Assembly (NCBI GenBank): GCA_004380135.1
Contig: QXCR01000010.1
Span: 496,001 to 560,000, forward strand
DNA: 64,000 bases
Direction: 5' to 3'
From: Stemphylium vesicarium
Taxonomy: Eukaryota > Ascomycota > Dothideomycetes > Pleosporales > Pleosporaceae
A program made the position numbers and the translations under genes. The notes under the pieces are model-generated. The model ran no database searches. It was not told the origin of the DNA and worked only from the letters and a program-made list of their open reading frames with translations. This document shows positions 51,991-63,632 of this stretch, piece after piece; the first letter of the stretch is position 1; every line of letters begins with the position of its first letter.

Positions 51991-54082
51991 TTCGACGGTT
52001 TGAAGGAGGATCGGCTGTTCAAAGGAAGGATTGAGGCTCGGATGCGGTAGTCTTCTGTATGTGTCGGGTTGCTGCAAAGGTTGCGGAGTTGTGATGCCTT
52101 TGCAAAGGGAGGGCTATCCGAGCGCTTTATATGATGCTTTATCGCTCACCGCCATGGCTTTCCGTCTGTTTAGAGGCTCTCGGCTTTCGCAAACAAGCGG
52201 CGGCGACCGAGGACACCGAGGCGGGACTGCCACCCCGGTTTTACATCGGGTTTGCTGCCGAACACGAATAACCACCGGTCATCAAAGGGCTCGTGGGAGC
52301 CAACTATAAATTTCCAATCCAGACCAATATGTTGCCTGGTCAATTCACGCAGCTGCAGACCATCTTGTTGTCGTATTGATCACGCGACGTCTTGGGCGGA
52401 TAATCGAGTATCAATCGTGGAATTGGTTCTGTTGGTTATTTTAGCATCGAATAATGTTTTCATGTATGATTGTCTGCGTATCATCTCACTAGGAGGGTAC
52501 ATGCTTACAGTAACTAGAAACGCAATCCGAAAATAAGCGCAACGAACGCTGCGGGATAAATCTACACCAAGCTTTGCTGCAGGCACTAAGCAAAAGCTTG
52601 GCCGTAGCTCAGAATAGTGCCGGCTGTTACGGCATTGTTACGAAACCCCACGCGCGGCTGTTGATGACTGCGATCTCCGAGAGCGGGAGCTGTAGTGTAT
52701 CGTTTGGATACGTTTGTGAATGCGGCGGTTTTAGGTGGGTGTGTCGCTGTCGAGGACCCCCGACGGTGTACTATGGGAATGCGATGTTCATTAGAAGAAG
52801 CTTCGCCATAGAAGACGCCATTCGCATTCCTCATATCCACTGCATCCACCTTAGGCCTCTGTGCCACAATTGCGGTTGAGCTACGTAGGTAGTTACATGC
52901 TCGAGTCGCTGCCAGCTATGAAAGCATCATATCTACCGAAGTAAGGAAGTAAAAAAACGCACAACTCTTGGAAACATTGCCGCGCTTAGGTGCAATGCTA
53001 TTCTGTCTAACCAAGAAGATTGAAAGAGTATGAAGAATATGAACAATACTTGGTCCCATACGAGGAGAGTGCGCGGGAACAAATAACAGATAATACATCA
53101 GAAAGAAATTTTCCAGCGCGACAATAGTTGTCTTTAGATGTACGTTTTCTAGTATTATTCCCACATTAGCGTTGAGACAAGAGGTCGCGGGGTGCCGGAA
53201 TCAAATATACGAAAAGCTTAATAGATCAGCCTTGAGCGTGATAAAGTTTGTTGAGACGAAAAGGGTTGATTCGAAAATGGATATCGAAGCACTTCACTCG
53301 TTGGGTGCGTTTGCGAGTTGCTGATGGCTACGATCTCACGAGGGAGTCGAAGCAATCGTGCGGTGCTTTGTGGTAATGTGGTGGATGTGGATGGCTGTTA
53401 CTTGACGCTCATCTACGGTACCCAGGGCGCGTTTGCGCAATAGCTGTACACGAAACTTGTCTAGGTACACATTCACACAAGGATTACGCAGAAGCTACTC
53501 CAGCCAACTTTGTATAGCGGTACCTTCTCTCTTATAAGCTTCCTACTTTTGATGGAGCTTCAATGTCTTCATTAGTACCTGTTTTGCCGCCCATGGCTTT
53601 GACGCATCACCATCGCATAATTCTGCCTTCAAGCAATATCAAATACGTTGGCCAATCTCATTTCTTCACAAAAGCGGCTCAACCCTTCTTTCCTTCTTTG
53701 ATCTGTCTGAACAACGAGGTGCATTCGATGATGGAATTTGCTGATGCCTTGGTGGGCAGCAAGGTTCTCCAGCTTCCCCTCACTTCGCATTCGGCCAATT
53801 CTCACTAACCTGCAGTGCAGTACAGGCCGTTATTCAATTTTGGTGTTAGAGCTGAATAAGCTGAACGGTCTTCCCCACCACCCGAAACTCAATAGGAAAA
53901 ACGATAAAATTCTCTTATCCTAATAGGCGTTGCTGCATGTCAAGGTACCTGGGTGTCACCCTGGCATAATGGCTAAGCATATCAACAAACAGTATCTACA
54001 TCCCCTAGGAAGTGATACTTCTCCTTTGAGTCTCATACAGGCTTTCATCCTCACATTCGTCATCTCCACTCCAGTCACAATC
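51991..54082. other. Gene-free divergent region between two secreted-protein genes
   Basis: 2.1 kb between divergent starts. No gene, transposon or tandem repeat is evident. The sequence is locally AT-richer than the housekeeping block (for example 52920-53160 and 53860-53930). Confidence 0.45.
52125..52131 (-). promoter_or_regulatory. TATA box of the small secreted protein gene
   Basis: TATAAAG on the leftward strand, about 135 bp before the ATG at 51990. The spacing would give a 5' leader of about 100 nt. Confidence 0.45.
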
Positions 54083-54748
54083 ATGAGGTTCACTCAAATC
54101 GCCGCACTTCTTTCCACAGCAGCCATTTCCAGCGCTCAGCTCACATACAACATCACCCAGGCTTGTGCCAGTGGCAACTGGGAAAAATATTGCTGCTTGT
54201 AAGTATCTCGCAGGCCAGAGGCATTCCTAAAATCTGGCCGTACTTGTAACAAGTCATGGATCAGAGAACATAGAAGCCTACAGGCCAACAAGCAGTCGAG
54301 GAACCTTATCAAAGAGAAACAAGTTGACAAAGAAGATAGGAACAACGCCAAGCTTAGCAGTCAGCTTCCAGAGTGTCTCCACGAATGCCAGGCCAAGGCC
54401 AACAACGCTGACGGATGTGCGCCTGATGACTTTGTTTGCCACTGCGTCAATTACACCGTCTACTCAGATGTACGTACCTGTTTTCCTATTTTCCCTGCGC
54501 TCCTGTCGATTTTGATCACTGTTCCTAACGCGCAACAGTTGATCGAGCCCTGCGCCTTCCCTGCGGCACTCGGCGGCCAGGGCACCTGCACTTTGGAGGA
54601 GCTGGGCAAGGCTCGTCCTATCATCAACGACATGTGCAACTTCTTCAACGCTACACTCTACTTGGACTACGTGGGCTGTCGCCAGGAGTTGAGCGAAGAG
54701 AAGACATACGATATTGTCCACAACGAGGACGTGATTGTATCTTACTAG
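54083..54748 (+). CDS. Secreted CFEM-like cysteine-rich protein
   Basis: Exons 54083-54198, 54361-54469 and 54539-54748 give 144 residues with consistent phases. The signal peptide is MRFTQIAALLSTAAISSAQ. The mature part carries the CFEM-type pattern LPECLHECQAKANN, DGCAPDDFVCHCVNY, LIEPCAFPAAL and GQGTCTLEEL, then further cysteines (DMCNFF, VGCRQEL). CFEM proteins sit on or outside the cell wall and several bind heme iron; the Asp before the CHC motif region is the usual axial-ligand area, here DDFVCHC. Two extra cysteines (YCC) before the core come from the first exon, whose 162-nt intron is the least certain boundary. No GPI-anchor-like hydrophobic tail is present, so it is probably released. 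Confidence 0.78.
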
Positions 54749-56811
54749 GGACATGATTGTTGATGGAAGATCATGTGCAGAATCTGAAGGATACAACATC
54801 TATTTCCACTCAAACAAGCAAGTAATGTTCTTGCGTCCCGGCGAAAACTCTAGTTTTACACAATCTTTTTGATGTTCGGCAGCTCCACTGCCACGTTTCT
54901 TCAGATAAGGGTTAAAGTAGGAAAACACTACTATGTCGCCTTACTTTGCTTACATCGAGGGGTAAGAGGAGCCCGTCATTTCGAGTGATGTATGAAACCA
55001 AGCCAAAAAATTCGTCGTATTGTACGAAGAGGTGAACGGAGGTATCGCCAGTTTGAACATGCGACAGCTCGGGTACAAAGAGTGTCCACATGGAGTACAG
55101 TGAACTTGGTGCTACATACCACCACGTTGTGACCGATAACACAAAGAGGCTTACCATGGCCCAATAAAGAAGTGACATATCCTGATTCACCTTGATTGCC
55201 GCAAGCGAGTTCGCCTTGTCCAACGTCAATGTCTTTCAGAACGAGAATTGCATGAAGCTGATGAACACGGGAAAGGCTGCCAGATCTTCTGCAGTGCTTC
55301 CAGTCGAAGGCAAACTTCAAAGCAAATCAACGGCTTCGCAGGAATGTGATCAGCCGCTACCGAAAGCAGTTATGTAGACGACGAGGAAAGCTGAGGTTTG
55401 TGAAGGAAAGCATTTTGGCAAAGAGCGGACTTGACCCCTCATCCGAAGTCTCAACTTGGTAAGACAGCAGCTGGATTTAGATACCTAGCGCCACGATCAC
55501 GCTTCTAGACGCTGTAGGAACTCAGCAATGCAACAAATCAGAGGCGCCACATGTTGCAAACGTGCAACTGTCTTGAACGCGAGATTCAGAACTGCGCGTT
55601 AGAGCAGGTACTGGCTATGACGTGAGACCATGGTGCACTTACGTGTCCTTGACGCATACCACCCACAACGTCATCGGGAGCTGGAGTAGTTTTAGCGAGG
55701 AGTTGGAATTGGCTAATTGCCGAAAACAATACACTTGTAACGGCAAAGCAAAGAAAGATTGTTAATAAGGGTTGTGTGCGGCTGCGGAGATGGCAGCCCA
55801 CAGAACGGAACCTGAAACGCGGCGGACACAGGGGAAGCACAAAATGAAGCAAATGACATGGCTCACTGATGCCAGGACAGGCATCCTTCCAACGCCTCCC
55901 ACGTGAAATGAATGCAAGCGTGCGATAAGCGACAAGCTCTGACACTGTAGTGATGCAGGTACCAGTGCTTCATGCAGTGCATCACAAGTCATGTGAGCTG
56001 AGACGCCATAGCACCGAACGTCATGCCGACGAATTGCCGAAGGCCGAGGCTGGGGTTGCCGTTGCCGTTGTCGCAGAGCCCACACATATGTAAACAAGGG
56101 ATTTCATGTATAGCCTTGGGCGTCTACCTTATACATGACAGAGTTAATTTTGTTGAAGCGAAGCGAGCTGGTGCAATTCCCCCAGGTGAAGTGCTCATGG
56201 TATGAACATGTCGCAGCCCTACATGACGAGAGAAAAGCCGAGATTGCTTCCAGAAGCCCGTTCGCGCATCAAATAAGCGAGAGCAATTCGTGGAAGAAAA
56301 GAAGTTTGCCTCGGTACTAGCGTCGGTACGGTTCCATTGGTGGCCTGTTAGGTTGGACGTCGAGACTGAAGGAGATCAACAGCAGACCGTGTTTCATCAC
56401 ACAACGGCGCCCAAGCCAATATTTAGCGTTCCCAGTTCCCAGGACTTTCCTCATTGGGCAGCTGGCGGGAAGCCATGGCTTGAGCGCTAGCAGCTTCGCG
56501 GAACCTTGGAAGCTATGCCGTGTCGCCCAGTGGCCTGCCGCTACAGCCAAAGCTACAGCAAGCGCCAAAAGGCTCCCGTGTCCGCGAAATGAGCGCTCTT
56601 GCTCTCCGTGAGCGAGCGACATGACTGCGGGTTGATAGGGCTGAGGGGAGATGTCAGTGCGGCTATTTATTCACGCAGTTGTGCAAGGACGTGGATTGCG
56701 GCCAGACAGGAAAATTTGCGACGAATGCTGTCTGCCGTCTTCTCATTTGGTGCGCCTGCCGGCATGTAGTGTGCATGTTTGGCTCTATCAACAACGACTC
56801 TCAACAACGGC
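54749..56811. other. Convergent region with a possible decayed gene
   Basis: 2.06 kb between the CFEM-like gene and ARPC5. It contains the degenerate membrane-protein frames described separately (54912-55945); the remainder has no gene I can support. Confidence 0.45.
54912..55945 (-). pseudogene. Possible decayed polytopic membrane-protein gene
   Basis: Several frames on the leftward strand encode hydrophobic stretches that look like parts of one protein but cannot be spliced into one reading frame. From 55680 rightward-to-left: PLLTIFLCFAVTSVLFSAIS and LLAKTTPAPDDVV; near 55330-55240 DLAAFPVFISFMQFSF followed by a stop; then DKANSLAAIKVNQDMSLLYW, AMVSLFVLSVTTWWYVAP and VQYDEFFGLVSYITRN. The last part resembles the C-terminal half of fungal integral membrane proteins found near secondary-metabolite genes. 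Either the gene is broken or I have missed exons. The family match is weak. Confidence 0.35.
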
Positions 56812-57483
56812 TCATACAGTACGCCGATCGGACATGACCCTGACGATGGAGCCGGGGCCGGCAATATCCACAAGCTGGCAGCGTGTTAGAGTGTGAAAGT
56901 GCCAAGTGACAATGGTTTGATAGGGAGTTGTACCTTCTCGTGCCAGCTGAGCAAGACACTCATGGCCTGGCCGCCGCCCTCACCACCACCACGGGCGTGG
57001 ATCTGCGAGAAGCCCGTGGGCTGGGGAGTGATGTTACGTGTGGTGGTTACTGGAGTGGATTGTGCCATGCCCTTGTAGCTGTAGGACAAGCTGTCAGTCG
57101 TCGGTCCAAATGCAGTATGTCTCAACGTACATGTACTTCATCAAGACATCCAAGGCCTCGGTTCCTCCAGGGGTGCTGTATATGCGGCTGAGCATCGGTG
57201 ACATGTCCGACTGTCGTATCGACTGCAAGATCTCGATGACGGCGGCGAGATGGGCTTCCTTGCCCTTGTCGTCTGCTCCATACGGCGGCTTCTCCAGTGC
57301 GCCCTGCAAAGCGCCCTCGTTATCCCCGCTCCGTAGCAGCTGCCGTATTTGCTGTGCGTTGTTTTGCACCTCAGCTGTCGGAATGGGCTCGACGGCGGGA
57401 GCGAGCGAGTTTAGGTCGAAGTTGGCGGGGCTGTCCGGATCGAGGGCATCGATGTTGATGGTGCGCCAGTTGACCGCGGCCAT
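56812..57483 (-). CDS. ARPC5: Arp2/3 complex subunit 5 (p16-Arc)
   Basis: Smallest subunit of the Arp2/3 actin-nucleating complex, acting at endocytic patches. Exons 57131-57483, 56934-57078 and 56812-56874 with introns of 52 and 59 nt give 186 residues. The start MAAVNWRTINIDALDPDSP is typical. ALQGALEKPPYGADDKGKEA and IEILQSIRQSDM follow. The splices create LMKYIYKGMAQ and SWHEKLVDIAGPGSIVRVM, and the protein ends SDRRTV, the family C terminus. A Gly-rich insert (RGGGEGGG) lies before MSVLLSWHEK, as in other fungal members. Confidence 0.94.
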
Positions 57484-58498
57484 GATGAGTTTGGTGTGAA
57501 TGGGCGTGAGCGGGAGTGCGCGTGTGAGCTTGAGCTTAAGCTTGAGCGTGTGCGTAAGCTTCGTCGTGTCGGGCGGTGGAGCTCTGATGAGGTGGTTGCA
57601 ATTCGGTACACCGAATCCGTGGGGTGCAGTTGCCACGTCTCCACTCTCCCGCCTAGCTTGGCAGCCAGCACCCATCTCAGCATTCGGTACTCATTCACTG
57701 TGTGCCGTATCTACGCCTTGCATGTGGCAGGTGGGGACTCCCAAGGGAGCGGGCCGCACGCATCACAAAGCACACGAGAGGTTGCATAGTCCGGAGCAAG
57801 ATATGGGGAGCAGTGTGATGTTGATTAGTCTAGAAAAAAACTGAAGCCGGTGTCGCGAAACACCAATGACTAGGCCCAGGCGGTCCTGTCTAACGTCCGA
57901 AACCACGGGTCGCGGCCATTGCATGCCGTTCATGAGCCGTGTAAAAAGAACGCAAAATCGTCAGGTAGTGATGGCTAATCCCATGATGCCAACACACCAA
58001 CGCGCTATAGTACAATACAGTCCTTGCCTTTCATGCCAATGAAGGCGGGCATAGGAAGTCTTTCTACCCATGTATGCCGTCCTAAACGAGTGAAAGAAAT
58101 CAAGAAAATCCGTTTTTGGTATCTATGCCTGAGCCGAACCTAGTCTATAAAAACGCCGAGTGGAAGAAGAGTACTTTTTTGCCGTAAGAGAATGTCGCTG
58201 AATGTGGGGACGGAAGGGTGAGAAGCAGGGTTGCGCGGGTCGCTCGATAATGGAAGCCGGAGAATGCGGGGTATTAGGTCGCTGGAAGAATCGAAAAGTT
58301 CGCTGGTGATTAAAGGGCGTAATCCCGATGAGGCTCGGTGGAAACAGAGGCGCCGCGATACCAGGGAGCTGCTCGGTCGTGACGGGTTGGACAGACAATT
58401 GGGCCAAGACTAGCAGGGAGGTAAGCCGGTGAATTGCGGGAAGGTGGAGTCGCGATGGGAACTTACGATGAATGGTCATAGACGATTACGACTCCATC

Positions 58499-58591
58499 TT
58501 ATTTTGTCGGCTTTGGGGGAGGCTTGGGTGTGCCCGTCGTGTCGTAAGCGCCGCGGCCCATGTTGTTGGATTCAGACTCTCTGAAGATCAT
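58499..58591 (-). CDS. Possible micro-protein (30 codons)
   Basis: An ATG frame reading MIFRESESNNMGRGAYDTTG and ending in a Pro/Lys tail (TPKPPPKPTK). The peptide has the look of a small fungal protein and follows an A-rich leader (CATCAACACA), but length alone gives little support. An internal ATG (MGRGAYD) is an alternative. I do not recognise it. Confidence 0.25.
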   Translation of the reverse strand: MIFRESESNNMGRGAYDTTGTPKPPPKPTK

Positions 58592-61500
58592 TGTGTTGAT
58601 GAATGTGTCGTCTGCTATATATGGGTTAACTTATTGTTGCACAGCAGCGACCATTTCGGCCGACGTGGGTGTGGCAGAGAAACATACTGCTTAGGCAATA
58701 CAGCTTGTGAGCGGCCGCTGAACAGCTGGCCTGTGCGATTGGGATGCGGGAAAATGCGACGAAAATGAGTGTCGAAGTTGGCGAGCGCAGATGCGGATGC
58801 GGATGCAGATACAGAAAGCGGTGCGACAGTGGATGGGCTTTATTAGATGGCGTAGTGTTCCGGTGGACTGGCCGAGCAGTGACTGGAGATAGGGGAGGAA
58901 TGAGTGTAGATAGCTGGAAGGGAATGAAGATGATGTCGATAGGAAATAGTTTAACAAAGGGCGCCCTGAGCCTTCTATATTTGCAGCCCGAATAAGGGGG
59001 GGCTTTACTGACTTGCCAGAGCTGGCCTTGGCTTGTCGGCGAAACAAATGAAATGAGAGACTGTGCTTTTCAGGAAGCAAAACGCCCTGACTACTTGACC
59101 GTCCGGGAGCGACGGGTCTTTCGGCCTGTTTCAAGGTAGCTCCCTTGCCATGACAAGGAGCAAGGGTGATCTGCGCACTGAATCCACGGACGTGGTTATC
59201 CCCCTGTAATAGTGCTGCGCTAGAAGGCCGTACCTGCAGCGCTAGCGAGAGCCACGCCAACGGCTTCGCTGGGGTGCCATCCGTGGAATTTGCGACGAGC
59301 GCGCTGCCAGGCCTCAGCCGCCCGTGATGGAAGGTATTTCTGGAGGTTGTGCATGTCAGCCCAACCACCACGACGTCAACTCACTGCCCTTTCCGCGCTG
59401 TCACCAGAGCCAGGATGAGACACCGTCATGTCGCCCTGACGCCGCCGCCCTTTGGCATTGCGCGCGCGCTCCTGCTATTGACTCGCTGTGCCGCCTTTTG
59501 TTGGCTCCAGAAGCAACGAGGAAAGGTTCAGACGCCTCACAGACGTTGCGGGAGTCCTTCCCCGGGCGCCGTCCACGGCCTTTTTGCTCAATCAATTACC
59601 TGTCTCCTACTCTCTGTCTCTCTTTTTGTAGCCCGGCTGGCCGGGTGAGTAGCCTTCGGGAACGCAGTGGAGTAGGTCCTGTCTGCCAGCCCCATTGCTT
59701 TTGTGGCTCCGTGGTGCCTTATCGCAGCCATCTGCTCGTGGTTGCACGTCTCCCGTATCGCCCGTGTCTCGCTCCACGTGGGATCAACTGCCCACGGACG
59801 CCTGGCGCCTGCCTTTGCCTTGCACACCACGACCACGACCACGACCAACACCCCTTGGCTGCGGCGAAGAAGAAACCTCCCTAGCCCTACTGCTACTCCA
59901 CCACCTCACTTTCTCTACCATCCATGCCCCTCGCCATCTTCACCACTCCGCCCATGATGCGTCAACCCAAAAAGAAAGTGGGAGAAAAAGCCTCCGTTAC
60001 CGTAATGAGAGCTGTGCCCGGCGCTCTCGGTGGGCCCCGCGTCACCAGATCCTCGCTTGGCCCTTTTGTTCTCGAATGCTGAGGAAGGCGATCGCATGCA
60101 CTGAGTCGCGCCCCTTCAGGCTTCCTCCTAGAGGTTGCGACGCACACTGACACAAAACCTGCGCACACCTCTTTCGTCAGCGCGAGATTTGGCCGCTGGC
60201 CCAAGCCATGAGACACGTCGCCTTTGCAGGCTATCGGAATGTTGCCACCCTTCCGCGCCTCCAATCCCACCCCATCCCACCGTATCCTGCAAGTAGCCGT
60301 CTGCTTATTTCCTCAGCATCAGCACACATCGAATGCTGCTCTGTCGACATTTGGTCCTGTCTCTGCGCCTGCACGCTTGACTCTCATTCTTCTTTGTCGC
60401 CTCGCCTCGGCCCGGCTATTTGCTTCGGGCACGGAGGAGGTCATGACATCCTGATCCTCATTCTAGCTTCCTCCGTGCCGCTGCTCTTTGCACATTTGCC
60501 AGAATGCAGCCGTTTTTTTATGCTAGTGACAATAATAAATTCCCAAGAGGCTGCACGTCTGATTAGACCCGTGCAAAAAGGTTTCCCTTGTCGATAGTCG
60601 GACCAGGGCCTGACGCTGCCCACTTAGCCTGAGACAGCTCCCTAGGGCATCCCGTCTTTTCTTTTGCAAGACAAGCCGGAAGCCACGCGACGCTGCCTGT
60701 CGATTGCACCGTTTGCATAGCCGACATGTTTGCTCACACAGGCACGATGACTCTCTTCAGATCGGGTGCATATCATTTTTTCCCCCAAACCTTGGGGCTG
60801 CTGAAACCCGCCTCACAAGCTTCGGCACTGTGGATTAGCAGAACAAAAGCTTTCAAACTTTGTCGTCTCCAGCCCAATGCTCGTATACACCTTCTACCGA
60901 GCTCTCCATCGCAGCCTGGCTGGCCGTGTCCAAGGGTCCAAACTATCCAAACATCTGCCACTGCGCCGCTTGGTGCACAGCAAAAGACGTTCCGCATCAG
61001 CGCCACCGTTGCCCAGCTGGTCCCCGACCTGACAACTGCTGGACGGACTTCTCCATAGAAAACTTTGTCGAAATTGTGATCGTAAGCTGAAGCTTGCGGG
61101 GAGCTGGGAAGGTGGGTCCGAACGGCTTTTGGCATTTCCTCTCTGAGTGCGCTACTGCAATGTGCAGCGGAAGTCCACGTCAGTGGAAGCGAAACCAGGG
61201 TTGCTTTCTCGAAAAGGATCTCCAGCTGCGAAGATAACCCTGCCAACACGTGGAACGCTTTCGTGCTGTGGATCTCTGGCCTGGCTAATGGAAGTGTGCC
61301 CGCGAAGCCGCTTCGCCGACATGGCAGCGGAACTTACTCCGACGCCACGTCTGCCAGTGCGCTTCCATGAACTTTGCGCCTTCGGGAAGGAGAATTCCAT
61401 CGGCACCATTGTGCTAGTCGTGCAATTGACAGGAACAGACTGGGGGCGAGCGGTGCGACAGCATTAGCCGGTGGAGCACCTGTACATCAGGACACACGGC

Positions 61501-61826
61501 TTGACAGTGCTGCCTTTCACAACGTTTCACGTACGTCTTATTCGGTCCTAACCGTAGAACCCGCAAGCAGTACAGAAAGCATCCAAGCAGGCAGGACGTT
61601 GTCTTCGCTCATGCTAGACCGTCCACAAGCAGATGTGCTTTCATCTCGGACCCGCGCAAACTCTCCCCGGTGACGGCTCGAGAGCGATCAGCCATCATGA
61701 CCTCAAGTCCACGTAGCCTCGGTACCCGACCCCTGTGATCTCCTTGCACTTGCACTGGCGCCCAATCCAACAGCGGCCTTTGTTGTCATTTGGGCTACAC
61801 AACCCGAGGCTTCCTCTGATCGTGTT

Positions 61827-61858
61827 CCCTGGAGCCCTGTAGCCCTGGAGCCCTGGAG
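61827..61858. repeat. 8-bp tandem repeat, four CCCTGGAG units
   Basis: Units read CCCTGGAG, CCCTGTAG, CCCTGGAG, CCCTGGAG, in the gene-free region. Confidence 0.85.
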
Positions 61859-63632
61859 CATCTCGCGTGCCAGTCCCGCGACATTGTTACGACTCGATCG
61901 TTTGTCGCACCACAGAAAATTTCCGCTGTCGATCCCGACAATTCCGCTGCTCCGGTACTGCTGCTGTACAATGTCTTGAAGCTGGCCCAGGCAAACTTTT
62001 GTGCCATCTCTTCGCCCTATAGTTTGTTGTATCCAGGGCTTACATAGCGGCGGTCCACACCCATCGCTCTCTTGTCGGATCCGCGTCCGCTTCTTCGTAT
62101 CCAGCCTTGACCAAGCGCCCACGCCCAGCCTTGGGAACACGTCGACCTTTGCACTATCCGACCCTCGTCCAATATCCTTTTAGTTTCGATTACTGTAACC
62201 TTGCTGTTCACAAGAGCACCTCGTGTGCCAGCAGCTCCCAAAAGGGAAAGCGCCACTATCCCTACGAAGCGTCTTGCACATAAGCTCGGAAGTGACCCGA
62301 CAAACCAGGTCTGCTATCGATTACGCTTACCGTCTCTTCCGCCGCTCCTTGCTTAGTGCGTACTCTGCAGCATCCACAGGGAACGCCAAACTCCAGTTCC
62401 GGACTCTATCTACAATGGCGCCGAGGATTACTGGTGCCCCTCAACAGCCTCTGTAAACCATATGCATCTCACCCGTTAGTAGAGTGATCGTGATATCGGC
62501 AACTTTGTCGGTGCCCCGGCCGCTGCTTACTACCATACTCGTCATAGCTACCTTATCCACAAGCTTACGGTTCGTATCCCCAGGATGCTTGTTGTCAAGG
62601 TTGAAGATTGCCCATGTTCGGCACTATATACACGCCGCACCAATACCCGGGCGCTCTCCCTGTGCTATGGGCGTAACGAGGTTTATTAGTGGACCATCCA
62701 TGGCTCTCCTCCCTGTTTCTCTGCCTTCATTGTGGCGGTGGGCTATGAAGGCACTTGCGAAAATATCAACGGTAATTCTTCGTGACGATGAGATCATCTC
62801 AGCACTGTGTGACAACCTAATATATCCTACGGAAGGGAGAAGGCGCAATTCTCTTCCCCGGGTGCCATGCCAGCAACGCGCCCCAGCACCCGCATGGTAA
62901 GATATCATGTAAGAATATAGCGCAGTCAGATACACGCAACACATAGGAGTAACAAATCCCCACTTTCATCCCCATGATCGAACATGTGTTCTCACAACAG
63001 GCGTAAGCTTAGTTATCCCGAGTGACCGCTTTGGCTCGGTTCGGTTCGGTCGAGTTGCTCTCTTTTGCTTGGCTTTTCTTCTTCTTTGTGCAGCACACTT
63101 ATAAAGCTTACCGGGAACAGCCCCCACACAAAGACCCGTTTTACTGATACGTAGTTCTGTAAGTGAACTATAGCTAGTTGAGGCATGGCTTGACGTTGAA
63201 AAGAGTCGTCGTTAGGAAAGTGACATAGTGTCTGTGAATGTGGAGGTAGATATTCCCAAGTAGTATAGACGAACTGCGCAAAGAACTTGGAGTTGGGTAG
63301 CAAATGCATTACGGGTATGATGTATTGTATAGTATAGTAATCACGAAGATTGTGACTTGCGAGTCATCAAGCGTTGGCACTTGGATGACTCTACTCAACA
63401 TAAATCTCAACAATGGTATCATGAATATTGCAGACAACCGATGGAATCTCTGTTGGCTCAGCCACAGTCGCTGCTATCACGAAGAGCTGTAGCACCTGAG
63501 CTGTTGTTCGTCATGGAAACCAGATGCGTACTCGCTAGTTGACGAGACGGGATCCTCTGGCATACGCGCCTTTTACAGGCCTAGCATCTCCCACGACTCA
63601 CTCCATCAGGGCGACGGATGAAGGGTGATTGT

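Larger units (their letters stand above)
57484..63632. other. Gene-free 6.1 kb region
   Basis: Between ARPC5 and the DUF1295 gene I can support no gene except the weak 30-codon frame at 58499-58591. Open frames up to 226 codons occur on both strands but are low-complexity or lack any domain. Base composition is not AT-shifted, so it is not a RIP-mutated repeat. It contains an 8-bp tandem repeat (61827-61858). A non-coding RNA or long regulatory region is possible. Confidence 0.5.

Noticed and set aside
58691..59371. 226-codon leftward open frame in the gene-free region
   Set aside because: No recognisable domain, starts from a poor context, and composition differs from the neighbouring coding frames.
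63304..63542. Short rightward frames near the right end
   Set aside because: About 60 codons each, overlapping, with no domain or start context.
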